DNA from: Pirellulales bacterium
GTDB lineage: Bacteria; Planctomycetota; Planctomycetia; Pirellulales; Lacipirellulaceae
Reading direction: 5' to 3'
DNA length: 48,282 bases
Assembly: GCA_022448265.1 (NCBI GenBank)
Contig: JAKVCC010000005.1
Coordinates: forward strand, 172,536 to 220,817
The position numbers and the translations under genes are program-made. Below the pieces are notes generated by a model, which saw only the letters and a list, made by a program, of their open reading frames with translations, did no database searches and was not told where the DNA came from. Shown piece after piece: positions 7,469-16,442 of this stretch. How positions within the stretch are numbered: the stretch's first letter is position 1; every line of letters begins with the position of its first letter.

Positions 7469-8506
7469 CTACCTCTGCGGGACCCACCCCGGCAGCGGCG
7501 CAGCTGGCTGACTTATCCAGCGACCAAGTTCAAAAAAAAATCTCTCCGACGCTGAGGTGCCGCCCGGGTCTGCAACCAGTAATGTGTCAGATGTAGGAGG
7601 GCCGCCCGCAACGGACGCAGATTCTTCAGAGAACAGATCGCCTGGCTCAGTTATAGGAGCTTCGAATTCACTGAATGGATCCTCGTCGACTGCCTCGTCA
7701 GCCGTCTCTCCTTCATCTGGGGCCCCACTACCCCTGTCATCTTCGTCGCTCGTTGCTTCTGAGGGGGCCGCTTCAAAACCGAAGGGATCGTTCTGGTCAT
7801 TTTCGGCAGCGACTGCATCTTCAGTCACCGTATCCCCGAACGCTGATTTACCAATTCCCTGATCGCCAACCCCCAGGCCCCCAGTTTTCGGAGCTTTTTC
7901 TCTGGGCTCCGACAAGCTGGGCTGTGGTGAGCGAGTACCGGCGGGAGCGGTCGCGCCCGAAGAGGGGTCTAACAGTAGTTCCAACCGGACCGGATTGTCT
8001 TGGTAAAGAACGATATCGCCGCGGCGCTGCAGTTGCTCGTAGCGATTTTTCGTTTGCGAGCGAATTAACTGGGCGCGCTCGAGTCTCGCTTGCCGCCGAA
8101 ACTTTTCCAGTGTTCGCCTTCCGTGGCCCTGAACGCGTTGCAAAGCCTTGCTAATTGAGGGCCGGTCGCCTAACTGTTGAGCTTCAAGATTCGCACCCAC
8201 GCGCATGTCGTTTTCCGCCTCAAATTGACGGCCTAATTGCAGTCGAGCCATGGATCGAAAATAGTACACGCGCGGATCTGTCGAACCAGCTGCGATTGCT
8301 TGCGAGAAGCCTTGCTCGGCCTCATGCAGCTGCCCCGCAAAATACGCGTGCACACCTCGGCCGTAGGTGCCTCTTAAGTTGCTAGAATCTCGGGCTGCTG
8401 TCGGCCGCGTAGTAGTGGCGATCGCGCAAACGATCGCAAGAAGACAACAACGCTCACAGACTGAGACAATAGGAAATGCAGGTCGGATTGACAGCTGGAG
8501 ATTCAT
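7469..8506 (-). CDS. Exported TPR-containing protein of unknown function
   Basis: The 345-aa product starts at ATG 8504-8506 with a Sec-type signal (CLLAIVCAIATTTRPTAARD, cleavage probably near residue 39). Residues ~45-110 form one or two TPR-like helical pairs (GVHAYFAGQLHEAEQGFSQAI, then DPRVYYFRSMARLQLGR). A basic helix follows (HGRRTLEKFRRQARLERAQL). The C-terminal 150 residues are acidic, rich in Asp/Glu/Ala/Gly and probably disordered, then end FFELGRWISQPAAPLPGWVPQR. No enzyme motif is visible. It sits between a lipoprotein gene and a giant TPR gene on the same strand, so an envelope-assembly or scaffolding role is inferred only from context. Confidence 0.65.
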   Translation of the reverse strand: MNLQLSIRPAFPIVSVCERCCLLAIVCAIATTTRPTAARDSSNLRGTYGRGVHAYFAGQLHEAEQGFSQAIAAGSTDPRVYYFRSMARLQLGRQFEAENDMRVGANLEAQQLGDRPSISKALQRVQGHGRRTLEKFRRQARLERAQLIRSQTKNRYEQLQRRGDIVLYQDNPVRLELLLDPSSGATAPAGTRSPQPSLSEPREKAPKTGGLGVGDQGIGKSAFGDTVTEDAVAAENDQNDPFGFEAAPSEATSDEDDRGSGAPDEGETADEAVDEDPFSEFEAPITEPGDLFSEESASVAGGPPTSDTLLVADPGGTSASERFFFELGRWISQPAAPLPGWVPQR

Positions 8507-8661
8507 GGCACGAAAGGAATTTATGGAAGGAGCCTCTCACAGCAGATGAAAGACTTTGAAGTATCAATGATAGCCAGCGCCCGGACACAGGACAAGGAAA
8601 TCATGGAAAACACGGTCCCGGGTCAGCTGCCGGTGAACGGAGCCCAGCATGTCCTGCGTCG

Positions 8662-11600
8662 CTATTGCAGCAACTCCACCTGCTTTTCAAAGTCCTGAAA
8701 GGCTGATTGCTCGAGGAATCCAAGTTTGTCTACCTCGAATCCCCATTTCTTTGCTTGCTTCCAGGACGTGAGGGCAGCCGCATCATTTCCAGCGAGCAAT
8801 TGGGCCAATGCCAGATGATAGTACTTTACGGGATCACGGCTAATTGACACAGCAAGCTTCATGTCTTCGGCTGCCAAATCATACTCCTTTCGAGCAATCC
8901 TTACGACGGCTCGTGTATCTAGCATGTCGTCGATCGGCCCATAAATGTCCATAGCCTTATTTACTAATTGGATGGCTTCGTCGAGTCGGATGTTCTTGAG
9001 AGCCAATAAATATCCGAGATTGTTCATCACCGAGGCCCGCATTTGTAGCGGCATGTCGTCACCCAAAATCAATAGCTCGTCATACGCTTCGATACTGCGG
9101 TCGTACTTCTGCTGGACCTCAAACAACTCAGCGCGCATGGTTCGTCGTGCATAAGAGTCGGGATCTTCGCGAATTGCGGACGCAAACATTTTGTCGAGCA
9201 CCTCATCAAAGCGATTCCCGATCGCGGCACGTCGCTTGCGAAGCATTTGAAGTGCGAGACTCATTGCGGGTTCGGTATTGGTTGCAAATTGCTGTTCAAG
9301 CATACCGAAGGCCTCCTCGTAATCGCCATACATGGCCAAAAAACTCGTGAGTTCCCCGGTCGAATTCGGTCGGCGGTTCACATAGAATCGCAAGAGTTGC
9401 TCGGCAAATTCGTTGTCGTTGTACTGGGTCGCCAGGGAAGCCGTGGTCAAGACCATCTTTAGCTGAGCGGGCGTTACGGCGCCGGGTCCGACAGGTGCAA
9501 TGCGTTTTAGTAACTGGCGGACTTGCGCTTGATTGCCTTGTGCGGCTGCTAGCCGAGCGCGCAGTCGCATAAAGGTCATCACATCCGGCCCTATTTCAGC
9601 CAGCGTTTTGAGGCGTAAATTCGCTTTTGTGTATTCGCGCTGGTCAATTAGCGTGTCGATATAGGCGGACCATAGAAGAGAGTCGTTTTGATGCTTCGCC
9701 AACGCGTCGGTCAGCAGCGACTCGCACCCCTCCCAGTCGTTAATGCGATTCAAAAGATTTCCCAGCAAAAGGATGTGTTTCTTCTCCAGTGTGCTGCGCT
9801 CACGAAGATTCTCTAGGATTTCGATCGCTCGAAGTTGCGATTTCGGACCGCGCTGGGACGCGAGGATCTCAGCTAGTAATAACTGCTGCGCTCTACTGTC
9901 ATTTGGGCCGCCGCTTTCACCGCTACTTTGACCGATAGCTTCCAAGCCCGATGTCAGCAGCCGCTCGGCCTTGACAGACTGCTGGTAATCATTGGTACTG
10001 GCCAAATACCGCGCTGCCTTATTGCGAGCCCAGGCAATGTGCCGGTTATTGGCCGGAACCCGGCCTTCATTTGCCGCACGCAGTATGCGGTTGATATGGG
10101 AGAAGGCACGCACCCGTTGTGACTCAACAAAGTTTCCCCAAAGGATATAGAATTCGGCCATGCGCCGACTGATGCTGACTTGATCCAACCGGTCCGAGTA
10201 AATTGCGAGATAAAGGTCTTCTGCGAACTGGAGTTGGCCGCGAACTTCAAATGCCTTAGCCTCTAAAATTGGTATAAACTCCGCGTCGACTGCCAGCTGC
10301 GCGCTGCGCAATGTTTGTTGCACCAAGTCGCCATTTTTGCTTTTCCAATACAAGTCAGCAAGCCGCGTCCAATGACTAGGCCGTGCTGGTTCAAGATCGG
10401 TCGCGCGATGCATCGCGGCAATGGCTGCCTCCACCTTTTCCGCTTGTTGGGCAAACTCCGAAAACCAGACTTGAATCTCGATATCGTCTTGTCGCAACGA
10501 TGCGAAGTTCTTAGCGGACTCGTAGGCAGCTTCTTTTTCTCCAGTCTGCCAAAGTATGATGGCTTCGAGATTGCCCAAGTTGTGTTCTCGGAATGCCTTG
10601 GGAAGAAGCTCCATTTTTTTGCGGGCAGAAGCATAACGATGTTCTGCCGCTAGCAGGGTGATGTGCTGTGCTACGGCTGCGGGATTGGGGGGACCCCATG
10701 CGAGCGCATTTTCGAAGTGCTCTATAGCCACTAAAGGGTCTTCTTTTAGTATCGATAGTAGCTGTCCATACACGATGTGAAGTTCATGCCACTGTGGGCG
10801 CTGGGCGACAGCGTCGTCGAGTAGCTTGCGTGCGGTGGCGAGATCTTTGCGTGAAATCCTTCCAGAGATAAAGCCAGCCATCATCCGTTTTATTTCCGTA
10901 AGGATATAGGATGGGTTGGTCTTCACTTTCACGATTTCCAAGATGGCATTTTGGGCCTCTTGCATCGTTTCGTCATCTTGCTGTTCAAATGCGATTTGAA
11001 ACTGCTGCATCTGCAGCGGGAGATTGTTCGGCCTCAATTCGAGGACCCGCTTCCATAACAGGTTGACCTCGTCAAACTTGCCCATCTGTTGCAAATGCGT
11101 TACCATTACCGCATACAGCGCCACTCGTTCCTGCTCGGGCCACTCATCAACTCCCTCTGCTAATGCCATTAGTTGCTGTAGCAGACGTTCCGGCTCCAGG
11201 TCCATCGCTAACAGCAGTTGAGCTCGCAGATTTCTGGATTGGAGGGTGGAGCCGGTCTTGGCGACGATTCGATCCAGCAACACCATGGCCTTGGCGGGAC
11301 CTTTCTTCGGGTTCGCGGAGATTAGGGTGACGGCGGTATACTGAACTTGGAGATCGTCGGGTTCGCGTTTTGCCTCCGCCGCGATTATCTTCTCGGCCTC
11401 TTCAAACATCTGCCGCTTGATGTAAACCTGCGCGCGAACGACATTCGCCTGTGTTTCCGAGAAGTTGAAATTTTCGGCAGTCTTTTCAACTGCCCGATCA
11501 ATTACGCTCCAGTCTTGCTCGGCTTCGGGGCGGGCGAGCATCTGGTTGACGAGAAGATTGATTCCACCATCTCGATTGGTCTTTTCGGGTTGAAGGATTC

Positions 11601-12960
11601 TGTCGATGCGTTCAATACCCTCTACGGCTCTCTGGAAACCTGGGGAAGCGCGCAGGACCACAGTGTAGGCTGCTTTGGCAAGATCGAGATGGCCCAGTTG
11701 TTCATGGCAGAATCCGGCCAGAACGCCCGCCTTGGCTTGCAGAAGCGGATTGCCATCCAGCTGGGGTAGCACCTTTGTCAGGGTGTCAACTGCCTCGCGC
11801 CAACGCTTCTCGGTTACTGCCAGACGGGCCTCTACGTAGTCGATATACGGTCTGTAAGCTGAGACATTGAGTTTCTTAAGTTCTTTGACAGCCTTGTTAA
11901 CCGCCTCCTCGTCCTTATTTATAAGATGGACGTCAATGAGCAGCATACTCAGCCCAACGGTTTGTCTGAGCGTGAATTTCCGGATGCCGTTTTTGGCGAT
12001 CGCGACCGCTTCGTCATAATTGGCTCTAGAGAATTCAGTTTGTGCGAGCAACGTGTGAAAGCGGACGTCCTCTGGATGCTTTTCCAGAGCCTCGTTGAAA
12101 ATAGCCGCCGCCGCGTCGTACTCTTTTTTGCGAATAGCCGCATATCCCTTTCGACTAAGTATTTCAGCGTCTAAAGGGTCCAAGACATATGCCCTATCGA
12201 GAGCGGCTGCAGCTTCTTCTGGTTCCTCGAGCAAATTCAGCATGGCACTTCGCCGGAGGTGGGCGATCGGCGATTCGGCGTTGACTTCGACCATGCGATC
12301 GATCACTTTTCTGCAGGCCTCTTTGATTTTTACGTTTTGGAGAAGCGATTGCGCCAGCAATGCGTAGATTTCGGGTTGATCGCCCACGACAACCTTATCG
12401 TCGTCGAACTGCCCCGTGCTCGTGTTGTAGCCGATCAAGTTGGCAGCCAGAGTATTCGCACTGCGGAAATCCTTTGAGCGGTAAAGCGCTTGCACCTGGA
12501 GCTTGTTGAGTTCAGGGTCGCCTGGGTTGTCGAGAAGCAGTTCTTCCAGGTGTTCAATCGCGTCAACAACACGGCTGGGCGGCTGATAAAGGAGGATCAG
12601 CTTGGCCAATTCGCGACGCAAATGGGACGCCCCTGTTCGCCGCACGACGTCGTCTAGTACATTCCATCCATCGACACGCTGTTTTAGGTCGGCTTCCGGA
12701 AAATTAATAACTTCCAGCGCAATATCGCCCAGTTCGATTCTGGCATCATCTTCGTCGGGGCGCAACCTTGCGTAATCCTTCATCATCTGCAGGGCACTTA
12801 AGCAGTCACCATCTTCCAGATTTTGTTGCGCAATTGTGCGAAGCGATCCGGCTTTGCGATTGACCTGCCAGGATTGCAAGAAAAAGGCCAACGCTCCTAA
12901 TACGAGCGTGCCGATGAACAGGCTGACGACGAGTCGATGATTAATCCGGTATCGTTGCAT
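8662..12960 (-). CDS. Giant membrane-anchored TPR repeat protein
   Basis: The 1432-aa product starts best at ATG 12958-12960 (MQRYRINHRLVVSLFIGTLV). This places a single transmembrane anchor at ~10-30 (LVVSLFIGTLVLGALAFFLQ) right after a short basic N-terminus, leaving about 1400 residues outside the cytoplasm. Almost the whole remainder is helical repeat sequence with TPR signatures, for example AAAALDRAYVLDPLDAEILS, AAIFNEALEKHPEDVRFHTL and the C-terminal LGYLLALKNIRLDEAIQLVN. Earlier in-frame starts (up to 13038) would add an unlikely extension. No catalytic domain is seen. TPR solenoids bind partner proteins, so this is probably a scaffold for envelope protein complexes. The partner is unknown; the two downstream exported proteins are candidates by position. 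Confidence 0.8.
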   Translation of the reverse strand: MQRYRINHRLVVSLFIGTLVLGALAFFLQSWQVNRKAGSLRTIAQQNLEDGDCLSALQMMKDYARLRPDEDDARIELGDIALEVINFPEADLKQRVDGWNVLDDVVRRTGASHLRRELAKLILLYQPPSRVVDAIEHLEELLLDNPGDPELNKLQVQALYRSKDFRSANTLAANLIGYNTSTGQFDDDKVVVGDQPEIYALLAQSLLQNVKIKEACRKVIDRMVEVNAESPIAHLRRSAMLNLLEEPEEAAAALDRAYVLDPLDAEILSRKGYAAIRKKEYDAAAAIFNEALEKHPEDVRFHTLLAQTEFSRANYDEAVAIAKNGIRKFTLRQTVGLSMLLIDVHLINKDEEAVNKAVKELKKLNVSAYRPYIDYVEARLAVTEKRWREAVDTLTKVLPQLDGNPLLQAKAGVLAGFCHEQLGHLDLAKAAYTVVLRASPGFQRAVEGIERIDRILQPEKTNRDGGINLLVNQMLARPEAEQDWSVIDRAVEKTAENFNFSETQANVVRAQVYIKRQMFEEAEKIIAAEAKREPDDLQVQYTAVTLISANPKKGPAKAMVLLDRIVAKTGSTLQSRNLRAQLLLAMDLEPERLLQQLMALAEGVDEWPEQERVALYAVMVTHLQQMGKFDEVNLLWKRVLELRPNNLPLQMQQFQIAFEQQDDETMQEAQNAILEIVKVKTNPSYILTEIKRMMAGFISGRISRKDLATARKLLDDAVAQRPQWHELHIVYGQLLSILKEDPLVAIEHFENALAWGPPNPAAVAQHITLLAAEHRYASARKKMELLPKAFREHNLGNLEAIILWQTGEKEAAYESAKNFASLRQDDIEIQVWFSEFAQQAEKVEAAIAAMHRATDLEPARPSHWTRLADLYWKSKNGDLVQQTLRSAQLAVDAEFIPILEAKAFEVRGQLQFAEDLYLAIYSDRLDQVSISRRMAEFYILWGNFVESQRVRAFSHINRILRAANEGRVPANNRHIAWARNKAARYLASTNDYQQSVKAERLLTSGLEAIGQSSGESGGPNDSRAQQLLLAEILASQRGPKSQLRAIEILENLRERSTLEKKHILLLGNLLNRINDWEGCESLLTDALAKHQNDSLLWSAYIDTLIDQREYTKANLRLKTLAEIGPDVMTFMRLRARLAAAQGNQAQVRQLLKRIAPVGPGAVTPAQLKMVLTTASLATQYNDNEFAEQLLRFYVNRRPNSTGELTSFLAMYGDYEEAFGMLEQQFATNTEPAMSLALQMLRKRRAAIGNRFDEVLDKMFASAIREDPDSYARRTMRAELFEVQQKYDRSIEAYDELLILGDDMPLQMRASVMNNLGYLLALKNIRLDEAIQLVNKAMDIYGPIDDMLDTRAVVRIARKEYDLAAEDMKLAVSISRDPVKYYHLALAQLLAGNDAAALTSWKQAKKWGFEVDKLGFLEQSAFQDFEKQVELLQ

Positions 12961-13637
12961 AGTGGGAATCCCGTATGGCGACTTCAAGACAACCTGAGGA
13001 CTGGCGGAGACCATCCGACCCGTACCAGCAAGGCTCATTTTTGACGTCGGAGCGAAGTGTCATGTTCTTATGCTGAGATCGCTTGCCAAGATAGCCGTCG
13101 ACGTCGAGTTGCGTCCCCCGCATTCTCATCGTATCCCCGAGACCCACGGTGTCAACGTTAACTGCACTGGCGACACTTGATACCGCCCGGTCTAGGCGAT
13201 TATCTCAACAACTGCTAGATCAGGCTCCTATTGATATGGTGGGCGCAAGCGGCTGAAGCCGACCGAGATTAATATTTGAGTAAAGGGGGGGTATTCGAAT
13301 GATTTGAACAAGGCAGGTGTATTGGACCGGTTCCAGCTGCTTTCATCCTGCTGACACTAGGTGTCCGTATTCTCAGGTACCGCGCAAACCTATAATGGGC
13401 ATTTGGCGACCGGGTGGTTGTGCACCCGGGCGGTGAAGTTACCAGCGGCGCCCGCGTCACAGCGCGTTGACAATCAGCAATTACGGGTCGAAGATGGAAT
13501 TCCGTTAAGTGTGGACGGACCAAGCTGGTCCAGACGGGGTTGACCCAGATGGGGCTCGGTTCTTGTATGAGCTGCCGCCCGCGACGTAATCCATCAATCA
13601 AAATACCTAAGCCCTTACCAGCGGGCTAGGAGTTGCC
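12961..13637. other. Divergent intergenic region before purE
   Basis: This 677-nt region separates the giant TPR gene (-) and purE (+) and has no convincing ORF. It holds a perfect TATAAT at 13391-13396 with a poor -35, a hairpin (arms 13410-13416 and 13423-13429), a TTGACA at 13467 with a poor -10, and the purE ribosome-binding site. No purine riboswitch pattern was recognised. Confidence 0.5.
13410..13429. other. Hairpin in the purE leader region
   Basis: A perfect 7-bp stem, CCGGGTG (13410-13416) and CACCCGG (13423-13429), with a 6-nt loop lies 14 nt after a TATAAT box. It has no T-run and so is not an intrinsic terminator. If transcription starts from that box, it would form at the 5' end of the purE transcript. 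Confidence 0.4.
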
Positions 13638-14135
13638 ATGGCCGACGGAACCACGCCACGAGTAGGCGTGATTATGGGTAGCGAGACCGATTGGGAAACC
13701 ATGCGCGCTGCGGCAGAAGTTTTGCAGCAGTTCGATGTTGCCCACGAGTGTCAGATTGTTTCGGCCCATCGCACTCCGGAGTGGATGACCGAATATGCGC
13801 GGTCGGCCGAATCGCGCGGTCTGGAGGTAATCGTTGCCGGTGCGGGTGGGGCAGCCCACCTGCCGGGAATGGTGGCAGCGATGACAGTACTTCCCGTGCT
13901 GGGCGTACCGGTCGAGAGCCAAGCGCTTAGTGGGTTGGATTCGCTGCTGTCGATCGTGCAGATGCCGGGTGGCGTGCCTGTGGGTGCGCTGGCCATTGGC
14001 ACAGCTGGGGCAAAAAACGCGGGCCTATTGGCTGTCAGGATATTGGCCGGTCGGAACGAAACGCTGCGCAAAAAATTGCACGAATATCACGATCAGCAAG
14101 CCAAGAATGTCAGGCGGGGTACGCTTTCCAATTGA
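13638..14135 (+). CDS. purE: 5-(carboxyamino)imidazole ribonucleotide mutase (class I PurE)
   Basis: Moves the carboxyl group of N5-CAIR to C4 to give CAIR in de novo purine synthesis. The 165-aa product shows the class I signatures: [13 protein letters not shown] at the N-terminus, [14 protein letters not shown] with the catalytic His, [16 protein letters not shown], and [19 protein letters not shown]. Length is normal. The ATG at 13638 is well supported by AGGAG eight nucleotides upstream. It is followed by purK, so the mutase pairs with the PurK carboxylase. Confidence 0.97.
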   Translation: MADGTTPRVGVIMGSETDWETMRAAAEVLQQFDVAHECQIVSAHRTPEWMTEYARSAESRGLEVIVAGAGGAAHLPGMVAAMTVLPVLGVPVESQALSGLDSLLSIVQMPGGVPVGALAIGTAGAKNAGLLAVRILAGRNETLRKKLHEYHDQQAKNVRRGTLSN

Positions 14136-14240
14136 CTCCTGCGATTCGTATCACCGTGTCCTATCGTTGCAACTTTTTATCTCTGAGTGCAAACATGAAT
14201 GGGGGTGTCCCTCCCTGGCTGCGCAGAGACCCATAATACC

Positions 14241-15392
14241 ATGCCCAATGAGAAACTGATTTTGCCGGGGGCGACGCTCGGTATTCTGGGAAGTGGCCAA
14301 TTAGGTCGTATGTTTGCCATAGCTGCGGCTCAAATGGGATACCGGATTCACGTCTACTCACCTGACTCCGACAGCCCGACGAGCCAGGTAGCCACGGCAC
14401 AAACGGTCGCCGACTACGCCGATACAGCCGCCTTGGAGCGTTTTTCCAGTGCGGTCGATGTGGTGACGCTGGAGTTTGAGAATGTGCCTGCCGAGGCAAT
14501 TGCCACGCTTCGCCGGCGCGTTCCGGTGAGGCCGTCGGGATCCGTACAGCATATTGCCCAGAACCGCCTACGTGAGAAAAAGTTTCTCCAGCAGGCAGGA
14601 ATTGCCTGCACCCCCTTCGCCGAAGTTACCACGGTCGGCGGGCTGGCAAAGGCGGTCGAGCGGATTGGGCTTCCCGCGGTACTCAAGACGGCCGAGTCGG
14701 GCTACGACGGCAAGGGGCAAGTCAAAATTACTACACGCGGTGAAGCTGCCGCCGCCTGGGTCAGCCTTGGCGAAGCTCCCGCGATCCTGGAAGCTTGGAT
14801 TGACTATCAGTGCGAACTTTCGATGCTGGTCGCCCGTTCGCCAGCGGGCCAGGTGGCCCTGCACGGTCCGATTGCGAACGAGCATGTGAATCATATTCTC
14901 GACGTATCGATGTATCCGCTTCCCGAGTTGCAGCCCATCGCTGCAGAGGCCCGGCAGATCGCAGAGACGATTGCCGAACAGATCGACTTGCATGGTATCT
15001 GTTGTATCGAATTTTTTCTCACGACTGGGGGCCAACTACTGGTCAACGAAATTGCACCCCGGCCCCACAATTCGGGGCACCTCACGATCGACGCTTGTGG
15101 GACGTCGCAGTTTCAGCAGCAGGTGCGCGCCATCTGTAACGCACCGTTGGGCTCGGGCGAGGCTGTGTCGGCCGCCGCCATGGTGAATCTGCTGGGTGAC
15201 TTGTGGCAACAGGGTGAACCGGCATGGCATCGGGTGCTGGCAGATCCCCGGGTCCGCCTGCACCTATACGGCAAGGCCGAACCGCGGCCCGGGCGAAAAA
15301 TGGGCCATCTCACCGTGCTGGGCACCACCGCCACCGAAGCTGCCGAGTGCGCGCTGGAAGCCCGCCGACTCCTCACCAGCGCCACGCCATAG
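14241..15392 (+). CDS. purK: 5-(carboxyamino)imidazole ribonucleotide synthase PurK
   Basis: ATP-dependent carboxylation of AIR to N5-CAIR, the step before PurE. The product is an ATP-grasp enzyme of 383 aa from the ATG at 14241: N-terminal ATLGILGSGQLGRMFAIAAA, the FENVPAEAI motif, ATP-grasp core KTAESGYDGKGQVKI, metal-site region CCIEFFLTTGGQLLVNEIAP, then PHNSGHLTIDAC. A start at 14199 is open but adds 14 residues unlike the family. The gap from purE is 105 nt, longer than a tight operon but consistent with co-transcription. Confidence 0.95.
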   Translation: MPNEKLILPGATLGILGSGQLGRMFAIAAAQMGYRIHVYSPDSDSPTSQVATAQTVADYADTAALERFSSAVDVVTLEFENVPAEAIATLRRRVPVRPSGSVQHIAQNRLREKKFLQQAGIACTPFAEVTTVGGLAKAVERIGLPAVLKTAESGYDGKGQVKITTRGEAAAAWVSLGEAPAILEAWIDYQCELSMLVARSPAGQVALHGPIANEHVNHILDVSMYPLPELQPIAAEARQIAETIAEQIDLHGICCIEFFLTTGGQLLVNEIAPRPHNSGHLTIDACGTSQFQQQVRAICNAPLGSGEAVSAAAMVNLLGDLWQQGEPAWHRVLADPRVRLHLYGKAEPRPGRKMGHLTVLGTTATEAAECALEARRLLTSATP

Positions 15393-15471
15393 CAGAAGGG
15401 CTGCGGCAGGCGCAATTGCGTAGCTCACGCGGGCGTTTTACTCGACGATTTCGCAGTCCGTGTAATGCTGG

Positions 15472-16143
15472 CTACTCCACCAGATGCACTTCCGCCCAGC
15501 AGCTAGGATCTTCTTCGTAGGGAAAACCGGCACCTGCCGAAAACGTTTGCAAACCGCGCTCACGGTCGATAACCGAGTAGGTAAACCCCAGCCGCGGCTG
15601 TGCCGCCGGATCAAAACCACCCAGCGCGTCCGCTGGGACAAACGCGGACATCTCATAGGCCTGTTCGCTTGTCTGACTCAGTGCTTGAAGCTGGCGAACA
15701 GCCACCGGCCGCGCGTTCTCCCGCGCACGAGTGATCAAGAGCTGGTCGGCCACCGGCTCTCCAGCCGACCGGCCACCGCCGCGGGGCAAAAACACAAACC
15801 GATGACAATAGCGACTCGCCCGATGGACGCCGCTGGTCGCGCGCGTATCGATCCAAACCTGCAGGCCATCGCTTTCTTCCAGCCTCGATTCCCGGCACCA
15901 GGGCAATTGGCACCGCTGCCCCACGCGAACCCACCAGGCGAGTCCCTGCGGGCTCCATGCCATGCGGACATCGGCAAACGGATTCTCACCGTCTAACTCA
16001 CCAAACGGCGCCAGTCGGTAGCTTTTGTCGAGCACTGCACCCCGTTCCGCCGACCACAATGGGTCGCAGCGGCGCACGTCCGCTGCAAAACGAAACAAAA
16101 ACCGGGGGTGGATGAGCGAGTTGTCAGTGGTGGGGTTTGGCAT
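15472..16143 (-). CDS. CBM9-like (DOMON-fold) domain protein
   Basis: The 223-aa product from ATG 16141-16143 (MPNPTTDNSLIHPRFLFRFA) resembles the family 9 carbohydrate-binding-like domain found as a stand-alone protein in planctomycetes. The pattern is YRLAPFGELDGENPFADVRMAW, then SDGLQVWIDTRATSGVHRAS, a Phe-rich strand, and a C-terminal LGFTYSVIDRERGLQTFSAG. No signal peptide is visible, so it is probably cytoplasmic. Longer starts to 16347 give unconvincing sequence. Whether it binds sugar is inference only. It is divergent from the secreted beta-propeller gene at 16443. Confidence 0.65.
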   Translation of the reverse strand: MPNPTTDNSLIHPRFLFRFAADVRRCDPLWSAERGAVLDKSYRLAPFGELDGENPFADVRMAWSPQGLAWWVRVGQRCQLPWCRESRLEESDGLQVWIDTRATSGVHRASRYCHRFVFLPRGGGRSAGEPVADQLLITRARENARPVAVRQLQALSQTSEQAYEMSAFVPADALGGFDPAAQPRLGFTYSVIDRERGLQTFSAGAGFPYEEDPSCWAEVHLVE

Positions 16144-16442
16144 ACTGATTTTCCGCGATCTGGGACGCGGCGCTCGTGTGTTGTGGTCCGAGTCAAACAC
16201 GCTGGTCGAAGTAGAACCAGTTTCAAAAATTGGTTTGATACTATAATCTGCGGGGGTCTTGTCGCCGACGGATGGTTTTGGAAGGGGTTCCAAGTATTTT
16301 AGGAGGAAGGTCCTGGGACCGAGTCCCCAATGCCCAAAAAACCCCAAAAAATAATGCGTGAGCTCTTCTTGGGCATCCCAACTGTGACGACATCTGGTTA
16401 CCGCTGCTAGTTTGCCAGTGTTTAAGGCAGTACGATTGACGC

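Noticed and set aside
8546-8698. 50-codon forward ORF behind AAGGAG
   Set aside because: It overlaps the end of the giant TPR gene on the opposite strand, and the ribosome-binding spacing is too long.
15484-15996. 170-codon forward ORF opposite the CBM9-like gene
   Set aside because: The reverse strand gives a recognisable domain, while the forward translation is Arg/Pro-rich noise.
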